From assembly GCA_902521315.1 (NCBI GenBank), contig CABYRH010000008.1:1-64000 (forward strand): a stretch of 64,000 bases of DNA, read 5' to 3'. Of this stretch, positions 35,963 to 48,444 are shown piece by piece. Both the position numbers and the translations under genes were made by a program. The notes under the pieces were generated by a model. It saw only the letters and a list, made by a program, of their open reading frames with translations. It was not told where the DNA came from and made no database searches. The stretch's first letter is position 1, and each line of letters begins with the position of its first letter. This DNA comes from an uncultured Alphaproteobacteria bacterium. Its GTDB lineage: Bacteria; Pseudomonadota; Alphaproteobacteria; HIMB59; GCA-002718135.

Positions 35963-37283
35963 AATTAATATACCAGAATTTGAGGTTTCAGAATTTAATC
36001 AAGCGTTTAAAGAAGTAATTGAGTCCAATTTTAATTATGTAAGAATTAAAGGAGAAATTTCCGAAGTTAAAACTGCAACAAGAGGTCAAATCTATTTAAC
36101 ACTTAAAGACGAGGATTCTATTTTAAGTGGAGTTATCTGGGATCAGAAAAAAAAATATTTAGATATAAATCCAGAAATAGGACTAGAAATAATAGCAACT
36201 GGCAGAATCACCACTTGGTCTCGCTATAAAACTACTTACCAAATTGATATTGATAAAATTGAAATTGCAGGAGAGGGAGCACTTTTAAAACTTATTGAAG
36301 AAAGAAAAAAAAGACTTCAAAAAAAAGGCTATTTTGATGAAGATAAAAAAATCCCATTACCTTTTTTGCCTGATAGATTAGGTATAATTACCTCTCCCAC
36401 TGGCTCTGTAGTACATGACATAATTAATAGGGTGAATGATCGTTTTCCTATGCCATTAGATATATGGCCTGTTTCTGTTCAGGGTGTTGACGCAGCAGAT
36501 AGCATTATAAATGCTATCGAAGGTTTCAATAAACTTAAATCTAGTAAACCAGATATTCTTATTGTTGCTAGAGGTGGAGGTAGCACTGAAGACTTAATGG
36601 CATTTAATGATGAAAATCTTGCAACAAGTGTTTTTGAATCAAAGATACCAATTATTTCAGCAATAGGTCATGAAACAGATACAACAATTATTGATTTAGT
36701 ATCAGATTTAAGAGCGTCTACACCAACTGCGGCAGCAGAAAAAGCTACCCCAGTTAGATTTGAATTATTAGAAAAAATTAAAAATTTACAACTTAGATTA
36801 AACACCAAAGTAAATTCACAAATTCAAACCAAAAAAGAAAATTATGAATATTTAAATAAATTTCTCAAATCTCCAAGCTTGATAGTTAATAATTATAAGG
36901 AGAAGCTTTTAGATGATTTTAAAAATTTAACATTATCAATTGAAAATAAATTTAGTATAAAAAAATTAAATCTTCTTAACCTGGGAAAATCTATTATTTC
37001 ACCAGATTCATCAATTAACTTAAAACAAATAAAGATTAACAATCTTTCAAAAAATCTTAATTTGAATATAGCCAATAATTATAAAGATAAGTTTGAAAAA
37101 TATAAGTCTAATATAAGATTGCTCAATTCCAATTCTATTTCTTCAAATCTTAAAAAAGGATACTCAATTTTGATGGATAAAAAGAAAATTATTAAGACAA
37201 GTAAAAAAATTACTACTGATGATCAATTATCAGTTAAACTTATTGATGGTATAATTGATATAAAAGTAACAAAAATTAACTAA
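35952..37283 (+). CDS. xseA: Exodeoxyribonuclease VII large subunit
   Basis: 443 residues, GTG start inside the end of tadA. The N-terminal OB-fold domain contains NYVRIKGEISEVK. The catalytic domain contains ITSPTGSVVHDI, ILIVARGGGSTEDLMAFNDE and GHETDTTIIDLVSDLRASTP. A long coiled-coil-rich Lys/Asn region follows. It degrades single-stranded DNA together with XseB, whose gene is not in the window. Convergent to lpxL with an eight-base overlap. Confidence 0.94.
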   Translation: MIDKINIPEFEVSEFNQAFKEVIESNFNYVRIKGEISEVKTATRGQIYLTLKDEDSILSGVIWDQKKKYLDINPEIGLEIIATGRITTWSRYKTTYQIDIDKIEIAGEGALLKLIEERKKRLQKKGYFDEDKKIPLPFLPDRLGIITSPTGSVVHDIINRVNDRFPMPLDIWPVSVQGVDAADSIINAIEGFNKLKSSKPDILIVARGGGSTEDLMAFNDENLATSVFESKIPIISAIGHETDTTIIDLVSDLRASTPTAAAEKATPVRFELLEKIKNLQLRLNTKVNSQIQTKKENYEYLNKFLKSPSLIVNNYKEKLLDDFKNLTLSIENKFSIKKLNLLNLGKSIISPDSSINLKQIKINNLSKNLNLNIANNYKDKFEKYKSNIRLLNSNSISSNLKKGYSILMDKKKIIKTSKKITTDDQLSVKLIDGIIDIKVTKIN

Positions 37284-38139
37284 ATCTTTTATGCTGCCAG
37301 AACCATTGACTGGGTTCTTCTTTAATCCACTGTTCAATCTTATTATGAATTACTTCCATCATCTGAGTATCATTTATTTCTAAATTATTATGATAAAGTG
37401 GCTCTAAAAATGTTAGCTCAATATTTCCATTATCAATTCTTTTATTTTGTATTGGAATTATTGGTAAGTTATATTTTCTAGCTATTTTTAAAAAACCTGT
37501 TTGTGTTTTAACTTTTTTATTAAAAAACATTACTTCTTCTCCTGAGGAATCTTTTTGATCTATTAATAATACAATTGATAAAGAATTATTTATTGCATCA
37601 ACAATATCTTTGGCACTTTTCTTACCTTTAGGAGTATAAAAGCTACTTTTAGAAACAAGAGAATTTTGTCTAATATTAAGTATTACTTTATCAATAAAAT
37701 TATTGTTTATATGCCGATAAATGCCACCAATATTAATTCCAATTCTATCTAAACCTGGAACTAATACTTCCCAATTAGATTGATGAATACTAATAAAAAT
37801 TGCTTGTTTTTTATTTTTAGTAAAATCTTCTATATTTTCTAGATTGATATATTTTATTTTATTTTTAATAAAAATATCATTTATTCTTAGAAGTTCACAA
37901 ATTGTAATTCCAAGATTATTCCAACTTTTTATAATAATATTCTGTATTTCTTCATCTTTAAGATTTGGAAAAACATACTTACAATTATTTATAGCTATTT
38001 TGTTGGCTCGCGAAAATTTTCCAAAAGTTCTAAATAAAAATGATGAAATTTTCAAAGATAGATTGAGTGGTAAAATCTTATAGAAAAAATAAATAAAAAT
38101 AAATCCAATATACTGTAAAAAGTAAATTATCTTTTTCAT
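37276..38139 (-). CDS. lpxL: Lipid A acyltransferase (LpxL/HtrB family)
   Basis: 287 residues with an N-terminal membrane segment and the acyltransferase motif HQSNWE (H-x4-E). It attaches a secondary acyl chain to the lipid A precursor at the inner membrane. It is the last gene of the minus-strand envelope operon and overlaps lpxK by four bases. LpxL versus LpxM specificity cannot be decided from sequence. Confidence 0.88.
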   Translation of the reverse strand: MKKIIYFLQYIGFIFIYFFYKILPLNLSLKISSFLFRTFGKFSRANKIAINNCKYVFPNLKDEEIQNIIIKSWNNLGITICELLRINDIFIKNKIKYINLENIEDFTKNKKQAIFISIHQSNWEVLVPGLDRIGINIGGIYRHINNNFIDKVILNIRQNSLVSKSSFYTPKGKKSAKDIVDAINNSLSIVLLIDQKDSSGEEVMFFNKKVKTQTGFLKIARKYNLPIIPIQNKRIDNGNIELTFLEPLYHNNLEINDTQMMEVIHNKIEQWIKEEPSQWFWQHKRFS

Positions 38140-39134
38140 ATTGCTAAATCATTAATTTTATTTTCTAGTACATTACTTAAAATCTCTTTTAGTAAATTTT
38201 CATCTTCAAATTTGATCTCACCATTAAGTGTGCTGACCAAAGAACGATATGATTTTGGTATTCTTACAAAATCTTTTTTTGTAGTGACTAATACAGATTT
38301 TGTAAGATTAGCATTTTCTGCAAGATTTAACATGTCATTTTCATCAAATATATGATGATCCGGATAGCTAATTTTTTTTTCTAAAATAGCGCCTTGTTCA
38401 CTTAGTGAATTATAAAATTTTTCAGGATAAGCAATGCCTGCAAAAGCTGTTACTTTTTGGTTTTTATAAATTTTATTATCTGTACTAATTTGAAACTTCG
38501 CATGAATAACTGGAATAGTGCTAGGAATTTTATCTTTAACATCTTGAGCAATTTCACCAATTACAATTACTAAATTTGCTCTAGAAATACCTCTTGATAT
38601 GCTTTCCCTAAGAGGTCCAGAAGGAATAACTCGTTTATTTCCAAATCCTTGTTCACCATTAATTACTATAATTGAAAAATCTTTCTGAAGAGTTGGATTT
38701 TGAAAGCCATCATCCATAATTATACAGTCAGCACCTTTTTCTTGAGCTAAAATAAAGGATTTATTTCTATCCTGACCAATCCAAGTTGGAGCAACTTCAG
38801 CTAGCAACAAGGATTCATCTCCAACACTTTTTGCCGAATGCCACTCTTTAACGAGAACATTAGATGATTCAACTCCACCATAACCCCTTGAAACAAAGTG
38901 AGGATTGTATCCATTAAGTTTTAATAAATTTCCAATTTTTAATGCAACAGGTGTTTTACCAGCACCTCCCACCACTATATTCCCAATACAAATTACAGGA
39001 ATTCCAGAAGATTTTTTTCTACTAACAAAATTTCTAATTTTAGTTCCAAATCTAAATAGTAATGAGAGTGGATATAAGGAATTTGATAAGTATGTGTCAT
39101 TTTTTTTATACCAAAATTTAGGAGCTTTAAGCAT
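38136..39134 (-). CDS. lpxK: Tetraacyldisaccharide 4'-kinase
   Basis: 332 residues. The open frame extends upstream into waaA, but the ATG at 39134 gives the usual LpxK N-terminus MLKAPKFWYKKN and is one base after the waaA stop. The Walker A motif is VVGGAGKTPVALKIG and the substrate segment PHFVSRGYGG follows. Membrane-associated kinase that phosphorylates the 4'-position of the lipid A disaccharide. The order waaA-lpxK-lpxL marks a lipid A late-step cluster. Confidence 0.94.
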   Translation of the reverse strand: MLKAPKFWYKKNDTYLSNSLYPLSLLFRFGTKIRNFVSRKKSSGIPVICIGNIVVGGAGKTPVALKIGNLLKLNGYNPHFVSRGYGGVESSNVLVKEWHSAKSVGDESLLLAEVAPTWIGQDRNKSFILAQEKGADCIIMDDGFQNPTLQKDFSIIVINGEQGFGNKRVIPSGPLRESISRGISRANLVIVIGEIAQDVKDKIPSTIPVIHAKFQISTDNKIYKNQKVTAFAGIAYPEKFYNSLSEQGAILEKKISYPDHHIFDENDMLNLAENANLTKSVLVTTKKDFVRIPKSYRSLVSTLNGEIKFEDENLLKEILSNVLENKINDLAI

Positions 39135-39135
39135 T

Positions 39136-40356
39136 TTAATTAATGTACTTTTCGATGTCCTTGAAAAGCTTTTCTTTTTCAAAGAAAGATCTATTAGAAA
39201 ACTCAATTGCATTTGCTTGAATTTTTTTTACTTCAAAATCATTATTTAGTAATTCTTTCATCTTTTTATCAATATCTTCAAACTTATTCACCATTATACA
39301 TGAATTTGCTTTTACCATATCTTCATAAATATTAGTCCAATTATCAACATAATTACCACTAATAATAGCACATCCATAACTTGCAGGCTCTATAGGATTA
39401 TGTCCACCAATATTTTTTAAAAAAGAACCACCTAAAATAACTAAATCACTAATTTTAAAATATTGATCTAATTTTCCAAAACTATCAATTACTACGATAT
39501 TATTTTCTTCAATTTCTTTTTTCGATTCTAAAGAAATATTAAATCCTTCTTTATTTAATTCTTGCTTAATTGTATTAATTCTTTCTGGATGCCTTGGTGC
39601 AAGATAAATTTTTAAATTAAATTCATGTATTGTTTTTTTAATACATTTAATTATTTCTTTTTCTTCATTAGAATGAGTACTTGCAATCATAATTGTATTT
39701 GATTGATCTTTATTTATTGAAGAATTATTTTTATTCTTAGCTAATTTTAAATTTCCAATATGGTCAATTTGTAAGTTTGTTAATTCTTGAATTCTTTTTT
39801 TGTCATCTTTGCTTTGTGCAAAAATTTTATTAAAACTCTTTAATGAATTTCTGTAGAAATTTTTTAGACTTTTCCATTTTTTAAAAGAAGTTGGAGAAAT
39901 CCTTGCATTTACATATAAACAATTGATATTTTTAACTCTAATTTTATTAAGCATATTTGGCCAAATATCTGACTCTATCCAAAGAATCAGATTTGGTTTC
40001 CAAAAGTTTAAAAATCTTGAACACCACAGAGACACATCAAATGGGATGTATTGATGGATAATTTTATTTTTATAAAACTCCTCAATATATTCTGCTGAAG
40101 ATTTTGTTGTTGTAGTAACTAAAATATCAAATACTTTATGATATCGTTCTATAATTAAATCTGAAGATTTAAATTCGCCAATACTTGCTGCATGTATCCA
40201 TAAAATTTTTTTCTCATTATTTTTTTTTAACGTTGGTTTTCCAAACCGTTCAATAAATCTTAGTCTATCCTCTTTTTTTCTATAAATCCTAATAAATATA
40301 TTAAAAATAATTACTGGTATGAGAAGAGTACTGAGTATTTGATATATTCTAAGCAT
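39136..40356 (-). CDS. waaA: 3-deoxy-D-manno-octulosonic acid transferase
   Basis: 406-residue inner-membrane glycosyltransferase that adds Kdo to lipid IVA. One N-terminal membrane anchor (YQILSTLLIPVIIFNIFIRI) is followed by RLRFIERFGKP, WIHAASIGEFKSSDLIIER and NARISPTSFKKW, all typical of WaaA/KdtA. The nucleotide-sugar half contains MIASTHSNEEKEII and LAPRHPERI. It overlaps the DUF374 gene by eight bases. Confidence 0.94.
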   Translation of the reverse strand: MLRIYQILSTLLIPVIIFNIFIRIYRKKEDRLRFIERFGKPTLKKNNEKKILWIHAASIGEFKSSDLIIERYHKVFDILVTTTTKSSAEYIEEFYKNKIIHQYIPFDVSLWCSRFLNFWKPNLILWIESDIWPNMLNKIRVKNINCLYVNARISPTSFKKWKSLKNFYRNSLKSFNKIFAQSKDDKKRIQELTNLQIDHIGNLKLAKNKNNSSINKDQSNTIMIASTHSNEEKEIIKCIKKTIHEFNLKIYLAPRHPERINTIKQELNKEGFNISLESKKEIEENNIVVIDSFGKLDQYFKISDLVILGGSFLKNIGGHNPIEPASYGCAIISGNYVDNWTNIYEDMVKANSCIMVNKFEDIDKKMKELLNNDFEVKKIQANAIEFSNRSFFEKEKLFKDIEKYIN

Positions 40357-41020
40357 CTAGATTTTTTTCTGCTGATTTCATGCAATCATTAATTTTTTCT
40401 TCCAAGAAATTCTTATATTTCTCTAAATCATCATCTTTAGTAGAAGAAGGAATAGTAATTGGTTCACCCCATACAAATCTACATCTTGAAAATGGATATG
40501 TAATTAAAAATGAGTCCCAAGATTTAAGTTTAAGATTTTTATTTGAAGCAAAACCAAGTGGTATAATAGGGACTTGTGAATGAATTGCAATTTTTATAAT
40601 TCCTTCTGAGACTTTCTTATTTGGTCCTCTTGGTCCATCAGGAGTAATACCAATATAATTTCTATCTTTTAAAATTTTAAATACTTTCCTTAATGAAGGT
40701 GATTTATTTTTTGACATTATAGAAACATTTTTTAAGTTAAAATGACCTGCAATATATGCACCAAATCGACCATCACTATGGCTAGATGCTAACATATTTA
40801 ACACAGCTTTACTTTTCCATACATATCCTATCATCATCAATTGACCATGCCAAAATGCTAAAATAAAAGGTTTATTCTCTCTCCACAATTTTTCTGGTAA
40901 CTCAGAGTTTATAATCTGTATTTTAGAGGTGTAACATACGAACAAGATATATAGGTAACCTATAAATGCCAAAATTTTTTGAGATATAGAAAATTTAAAA
41001 ATTTTTTTTTTAAAACTCAT
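40349..41020 (-). CDS. DUF374 lysophospholipid/lipid A acyltransferase-family protein
   Basis: 223 residues, typical for the DUF374 family found between msbA and waaA in alphaproteobacteria. Motifs are LAFWHGQLMMIGY, ASSHSDGRFGAYIAGHF and ITPDGPRGPNKKVSEGIIKI. One N-terminal membrane segment. It probably acylates a lipid A or phospholipid species; the substrate is not known for the family here. It overlaps msbA by 11 bases and waaA by 8. Confidence 0.88.
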   Translation of the reverse strand: MSFKKKIFKFSISQKILAFIGYLYILFVCYTSKIQIINSELPEKLWRENKPFILAFWHGQLMMIGYVWKSKAVLNMLASSHSDGRFGAYIAGHFNLKNVSIMSKNKSPSLRKVFKILKDRNYIGITPDGPRGPNKKVSEGIIKIAIHSQVPIIPLGFASNKNLKLKSWDSFLITYPFSRCRFVWGEPITIPSSTKDDDLEKYKNFLEEKINDCMKSAEKNLDA

Positions 41021-42758
41021 TTTCCAACTGTTCTCTTAGTTGTAATTTTTTATAAATGGTTGATTTAGAAATTAATTCTTCATGTTTTCCTTGACTTTCA
41101 ATTTTGCCTTTATCTAAAACGTAGATAATGTCAGCGTCTTCTATTGTGCTTAATCTATGTGCAATTATTAATTTGGTTTTATTATTCATCAGGCTATTTA
41201 TTGTTTCATGAATTTTATTTTCAGTTATGTTATCTAAAGAAGATGTAGCTTCATCCATAATTAAAAGTGGCGCATCTTTTATTAGAGCTCGGGCAATAGC
41301 AATTCTTTGTCGTTGTCCACCTGATAATTTTACGCCGTTTTCTCCAATAACAGTGTATAGTTTTTGATCCAATTCTTCTGAAAAACTACTTACCCCAGCA
41401 TTTTTAGCGACTAAACTAATCTCTTCATCAGTTGCATTAAGGTTTCCATATTTAATATTTTTAAATATACTTTCATTAAATAAAATTGTTTCTTGAGTTA
41501 CTATTGAAACACTATTTCTTACATCTGTCAGATCTAATTCTTTTATATCTTTAGAATTAATTAATATAGAACCTGAATAATTATCATATAATCGCAAAAT
41601 TATATTTGCTATCGTTGATTTACCAGATCCAGATAAGCCAACTAACGCAACTTTTTTTCCTTTTGGTATTCTTAAACTTATTTTATCAAGTACTGTATTA
41701 TCGTTATATGCAAATGAAACATCTTTAAACACAATGTCTCCATCTAGATCTATAGTTTTTTTTGGAGAAATATTTTCCATATTTTTTTCGCTTGTATCTA
41801 AAAGTTTAAATATTCTCTCAGCTCCAGCTAGGCCTTCCTGGACACTAATATTTAGATTGCCAAGTGCCTTTACTGGTTGATAAGCCAGTAGAAGACTTAC
41901 TAAAAAACTCATAAATTGGCCTGTTGTCATACTTTCGTTTAAGACAAAAACACCCCCAGCATAAATTGAGAGTGCTACAGCTAAACTTCCAATAAATTCC
42001 ATTAAAGGGCTTAAGCGATTGCTAATAAAAGCAGATTTTGTAAAATATTTTTGAATGAAACTAATTGTTTCAAAAGCTCTTTGTTTTTCATAGTTTTCTC
42101 TTGAGTATGCTTTTACTTGTCTAATACCTTTAATGCTCTCAGCTAATACATTAGAAAAAACTGCAATTTCGTTTTGGATAGTGTAAGTAATTTTTCTTAT
42201 ACTCTTCCCAATTTTTCTTATGGGCCAGATCGCTAAAGGGAATGCAAAAAAAGCAAAAAGAGTTAGAGTCCAACTTTGGTAAAACATATTACATAGTAAA
42301 AAGATAATAACTAAAACATCTTTTATAATTCCTGTTACAGATTTAACTATTGCAAGTCTTAAGTAGTAAGTATCATTGATGAGTCTTGAAATTAAATTAC
42401 CTGACTTAGAATCATTATAAAATTTCATATTCAAATACATGAGTTTTTCAAACATCTGAGTTTGAAGTTTTGCAATAATAGAATGTGCAACTTTACTCAT
42501 TTGATAAGAGTGAGTATAAGTTGCTAGTCCTTTACAAAGTGTGACTATAATAATTGCAATTGGAATTAAAAATAACATTTCTTTATTCCCTTTGATTAAA
42601 ACTTCATCAAGCGCAGGCCTTACTAACCAAGCATGTAAACCTGTTGCTGCTGCTGAAATAACCATCATAAATAAAGCTAAAATTATTTTGAGTTTATGAC
42701 TCATTAAATAATCAAAAATTATTCTTGAAGTAACTGACTGTTTTTTATCTGAAGACAT
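41010..42758 (-). CDS. msbA: MsbA-like lipid exporter ABC ATPase-permease
   Basis: 582-residue half-transporter with an N-terminal six-helix export domain and a C-terminal nucleotide-binding domain. Walker A is GLSGSGKST, the signature is LSGGQRQ and Walker B is LLIMDEATSSLD, followed by the switch loop IIAHRLST. Its place between ubiA and lipid A genes supports lipid A core flipping across the inner membrane. The start overlaps the ubiA stop by one base. Confidence 0.9.
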   Translation of the reverse strand: MSSDKKQSVTSRIIFDYLMSHKLKIILALFMMVISAAATGLHAWLVRPALDEVLIKGNKEMLFLIPIAIIIVTLCKGLATYTHSYQMSKVAHSIIAKLQTQMFEKLMYLNMKFYNDSKSGNLISRLINDTYYLRLAIVKSVTGIIKDVLVIIFLLCNMFYQSWTLTLFAFFAFPLAIWPIRKIGKSIRKITYTIQNEIAVFSNVLAESIKGIRQVKAYSRENYEKQRAFETISFIQKYFTKSAFISNRLSPLMEFIGSLAVALSIYAGGVFVLNESMTTGQFMSFLVSLLLAYQPVKALGNLNISVQEGLAGAERIFKLLDTSEKNMENISPKKTIDLDGDIVFKDVSFAYNDNTVLDKISLRIPKGKKVALVGLSGSGKSTIANIILRLYDNYSGSILINSKDIKELDLTDVRNSVSIVTQETILFNESIFKNIKYGNLNATDEEISLVAKNAGVSSFSEELDQKLYTVIGENGVKLSGGQRQRIAIARALIKDAPLLIMDEATSSLDNITENKIHETINSLMNNKTKLIIAHRLSTIEDADIIYVLDKGKIESQGKHEELISKSTIYKKLQLREQLENEF

Positions 42759-43621
42759 TAAAAAGTTTGTAAAAGTAAAAATAACATAATTGCAAAAATA
42801 TTATTTTGTCTGAAATAATAATTTGAACTTAACGGTGATGTTATATCCCATTTCTGAATTGCTATATACGTACAAATTGTGATAGTGGCTATAATAATTG
42901 AACTTAGTAAAAAATTTGAGGAATTCCATACAAAATAAGACAGTATAATTAAGATAATAAGATAGCATGTTTGAACAAATCTTTTACCATTATTATCAAA
43001 ATAAACTGCAGTAGATTTGATCTTATTTAAAACATCATCTGCCTTATCTTGGTAGGCATAAATAGTATCATATGCTAATGTCCAAAATATACATACAAAA
43101 TACAATAAAAGAAAATCAAATGTAATTCGTGTATTAAATTGCATTGAAACTATTAGCACGCCCCAACTAAAAATAATTCCAAGGAATAATTGTGGGAAGA
43201 AAGTTATTCTTTTCATAAACGGATATAAAATAACAAATGGCACACTTAACAAACCTAATACAATTGACTTAAAATTAAACTCGAGAAGAATGAAAAAACT
43301 AATTACCAATAATATTATTAATAATAATATCGCTTCAGTAATAGAAATCTTTTTTGATGCTAAAGGTCTAAATTTGGTACGCGCAACTTTTTGATCAAAA
43401 TCAATATCAATGATGTCATTAATTATACAACCTGCACTTCTCATTAAAAAAGAACCAATTAAAAAAAGTAAATACCAAAATATTAGTTTAGAAGTTTCTG
43501 TTTTTAGTAACGCTAAACCAAACCAGCAAGGCCACATTAATAGAAGGAAGCCAATAGGTTTGTTTAGTCTGATTAACTCGCAGTAATCAAATGTTTTTTT
43601 TACAACTAAGTTATCCCACAT
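42758..43621 (-). CDS. ubiA: 4-hydroxybenzoate polyprenyltransferase
   Basis: 287-residue membrane prenyltransferase of ubiquinone synthesis. The first Asp-rich motif is NDIIDIDFDQKVARTKFRP and the second is DTIYAYQDKADD. Several membrane helices follow. It heads the minus-strand envelope operon and is divergent from rsmE with a 35-base gap. The C-terminus is short and hydrophobic (FAIMLFLLLQTF). Confidence 0.93.
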   Translation of the reverse strand: MWDNLVVKKTFDYCELIRLNKPIGFLLLMWPCWFGLALLKTETSKLIFWYLLFLIGSFLMRSAGCIINDIIDIDFDQKVARTKFRPLASKKISITEAILLLIILLVISFFILLEFNFKSIVLGLLSVPFVILYPFMKRITFFPQLFLGIIFSWGVLIVSMQFNTRITFDFLLLYFVCIFWTLAYDTIYAYQDKADDVLNKIKSTAVYFDNNGKRFVQTCYLIILIILSYFVWNSSNFLLSSIIIATITICTYIAIQKWDITSPLSSNYYFRQNNIFAIMLFLLLQTF

Positions 43622-43656
43622 ATATGAATATAATGTTATAATTCTAAACTATTGTA

Positions 43657-44388
43657 ATGAAAATGTCTAAAACACGATTATTTGTATCAAAAAAATTATC
43701 AGCCAATATTTTAATCTATATAAAAAATAAGCAGCACCACTTTTTGAAAAATGTTCTTAGAATCAAAAAAGAAGATAACATAAATTTATTCGATGGTTTG
43801 ACAGGTGAATGGCTATCTAAAGTAATTTCTATCAATAGAGATAACATTGTTTTACAAATACAAAACAAATTGAGAGATATTCCTCAAGAATCTGATTTAT
43901 GGCTAATATTTGCCCCAATCAAATCTTATAGAATGAATATAACCATTCAAAAAGCTACCGAGCTTGGTATTTCTAGATTTATTCCAATTTTGACAGAATA
44001 TACAAATCAATCAAAAATAAATTTTAAAAATTTTGAATTAAATATCATTGAAGCATCAGAACAATCTGAGAGATTGTCAATTCCGATTTTAGAAAAAACA
44101 ATTAAACTAGATGATTTAGTTGACAATTTTCCGTCTGATAGAGGTTTAGTATTTTGCGACGAAGGAAATGAAAATTTACCAACTATTTACAATGCATTAA
44201 TTAATGAAACAAAAAAATACAAAAAATGGTCTGTCATTATTGGACCTGAAGGTGGTTTTTCTGAAAAGGAACGAAGAACCATCTCTTCTTTGTCTTCATG
44301 TATATCCGTCTCTTTGGGAAAAAGAATTCTACGATCAGACACAGCAACTACAGCTGCAATTTTTTCAATTCAATCGGTTATTGAATAA
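43657..44388 (+). CDS. rsmE: 16S rRNA (uracil-1498-N3)-methyltransferase
   Basis: 243-residue SPOUT-fold methyltransferase. It starts KTRLFVSKKL and carries the SAM-site motifs VIIGPEGGFSEKE and SLGKRILRSDTATTAA. Two ATG codons at 43657 and 43663 are possible; the first is given. The divergent ubiA-rsmE arrangement is common in alphaproteobacteria. Confidence 0.94.
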   Translation: MKMSKTRLFVSKKLSANILIYIKNKQHHFLKNVLRIKKEDNINLFDGLTGEWLSKVISINRDNIVLQIQNKLRDIPQESDLWLIFAPIKSYRMNITIQKATELGISRFIPILTEYTNQSKINFKNFELNIIEASEQSERLSIPILEKTIKLDDLVDNFPSDRGLVFCDEGNENLPTIYNALINETKKYKKWSVIIGPEGGFSEKERRTISSLSSCISVSLGKRILRSDTATTAAIFSIQSVIE

Positions 44389-44486
44389 ATCATAATGAGC
44401 GACAACCTGTCCTAGAATTTTGCCTCTAAATCACTGGTTAATTTACTGAATAATTTATTTATTAGTGTATACAATAACTAATTAAG

Positions 44487-46896
<2,410 letters not shown>

Positions 46897-46901
46897 TTTA
46901 C

Positions 46902-47822
46902 GTGGATGCTAAATCCTTAGAAGCTGGTTATAGCAATAATTTCTTTTTAAGAAAATTTAAAGGTTATTATGAACTAATGAAACCAAGAGTTATGTCCTTG
47001 GTTATTTTTACTGCATTTGTTGGAATGTTTTTAGCACCTGGGCAGATAACATTTCTAAATAGTTTTCTTGTAATAGTTGCTATTGCATTAGGAGCTGGTT
47101 CATCAGCAGCAATTAATATGTGGTTCGATGAAGATATAGATAAAACTATGGAAAGAACAAAACTAAGACCAATTCCACTTGGAATAGTTTCTAAAAATGA
47201 AGCCTTAGTTTTAGGGATATTAACAGGAACTATTTCTTTAATTTTGATGCAATGGTTCTCAAATTCATTAGCAACAAGTTTACTTCTTTTTACAATTCTT
47301 TTTTATGTATTTATCTATACATTTTGGCTTAAACGAACAACTTCATTAAATATAGTTATTGGAGGAGCAGCAGGAGCAATTCCGCCAATTATTGGATGGA
47401 CAGCAGTTGTTCCTGAATTAAATTTCTTACCAATTAGTTTATTTATAATTATATTTTTTTGGACCCCACCTCATTTTTGGGCCCTATCCGTATATAGATA
47501 TAATGATTATAAAAATGCTAATGTGCCTATGTTACCAAATGTAAGTAGTATTGAAGATACAAAAAAACAGATTGTTTATTATGCTGTAATATTAATTTTA
47601 TCGAGTTATCTTCCATACTTAGATAGCAATGTTGGAATAATATACTTAACTATAGTTACTACATTAAATTTATTATTATTTAATAGTTCTTTAAAGTTAA
47701 AAAAATCTAGAGAAAAAAAATCAATGCCAAATTCTGAAGGCTTAAAATTTTTTGCTATTTCAATTCTTTATTTATTCAGTTTATTCTCAGCATTATTGAT
47801 TGATCATGTGGTACTAAGATGA
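46902..47822 (+). CDS. ctaB: Protohaem IX farnesyltransferase (haem O synthase)
   Basis: 306-residue UbiA-superfamily membrane enzyme. The start is a GTG five bases after coxA. Motifs: NMWFDEDIDKTMERTKLRPIP and WTPPHFWALSVYRYNDYKNA. It makes haem O for the oxidase. The stop TGA overlaps the ATG of the small coxF-like gene (ATGA). Confidence 0.95.
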   Translation: MDAKSLEAGYSNNFFLRKFKGYYELMKPRVMSLVIFTAFVGMFLAPGQITFLNSFLVIVAIALGAGSSAAINMWFDEDIDKTMERTKLRPIPLGIVSKNEALVLGILTGTISLILMQWFSNSLATSLLLFTILFYVFIYTFWLKRTTSLNIVIGGAAGAIPPIIGWTAVVPELNFLPISLFIIIFFWTPPHFWALSVYRYNDYKNANVPMLPNVSSIEDTKKQIVYYAVILILSSYLPYLDSNVGIIYLTIVTTLNLLLFNSSLKLKKSREKKSMPNSEGLKFFAISILYLFSLFSALLIDHVVLR

Positions 47823-47926
47823 AAAATAGAAGAAGAAAAAATATTATCACTTTAATTATTCTACTTTGTATTGTCGCATTCTTTTATTTGTGGACTTTAT
47901 TTAAGGCTAATATTTTTGGAGTATAA
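47819..47926 (+). CDS. coxF: CoxF-like small membrane protein
   Basis: A 35-residue frame starting at the ATG that overlaps the ctaB stop and ending in a TAATG overlap with ctaG. The protein has a basic N-terminus (MKNRRRKN) and one membrane helix (IITLIILLCIVAFFYLWTLF). Alphaproteobacterial cox operons usually carry a short single-helix protein at this site between ctaB and ctaG. Tight coupling on both sides makes it very likely to be a gene. The exact role is unknown. Confidence 0.82.
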   Translation: MKNRRRKNIITLIILLCIVAFFYLWTLFKANIFGV

Positions 47927-48441
47927 TGACAAACACTAGAACAGCTTTAGGATTATCGTTAATTGTTTTAACAATGATAACTTTAGTTGCTTTTTCGGTA
48001 CCCTTATATGACTTATTCTGTAGAGTTACTGGTTATGGTGGTAAGACAAATACATCTGAGTTCCTTTCATCATCAATTTTAGAAAGAGATATTAATCTTA
48101 AATTTAATGCGGATGTTAATGATAGTATAAATTGGACTTTTACTGCACCAAAAAATATTAAATTTAAAGTTGGTGAAAATAAACTCGTTAATTATAAAGC
48201 TACTAATCAATCTGATGTAGAAACAATCGGAACTGCGACATTTAATGTTTTACCAGAAAAGGTCGGTCCATATTTTATTAAAACACAATGTTTCTGTTTC
48301 GAAAAGCAGGCTTTGAAACCTGGAGAAACAGTTGAAATGCCCGTTGTGTTTTACATTGATCCCTCAATTAATGAAGATCCAACAATGAAAGATGTCGAAG
48401 AGATAACATTGTCATATACCTTTTTTAAATATATAGAATAA
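47926..48441 (+). CDS. ctaG: Cytochrome c oxidase assembly protein CtaG/Cox11
   Basis: 171 residues. One N-terminal membrane helix, ending SVPLYDLFCRVTGYGG, anchors a periplasmic domain that delivers copper to CuB. The conserved copper-binding motif is CFCFEKQALKPGE, and PVVFYIDP follows. Translationally coupled to coxF through TAATG. Confidence 0.94.
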   Translation: MTNTRTALGLSLIVLTMITLVAFSVPLYDLFCRVTGYGGKTNTSEFLSSSILERDINLKFNADVNDSINWTFTAPKNIKFKVGENKLVNYKATNQSDVETIGTATFNVLPEKVGPYFIKTQCFCFEKQALKPGETVEMPVVFYIDPSINEDPTMKDVEEITLSYTFFKYIE

Positions 48442-48444
48442 CCA

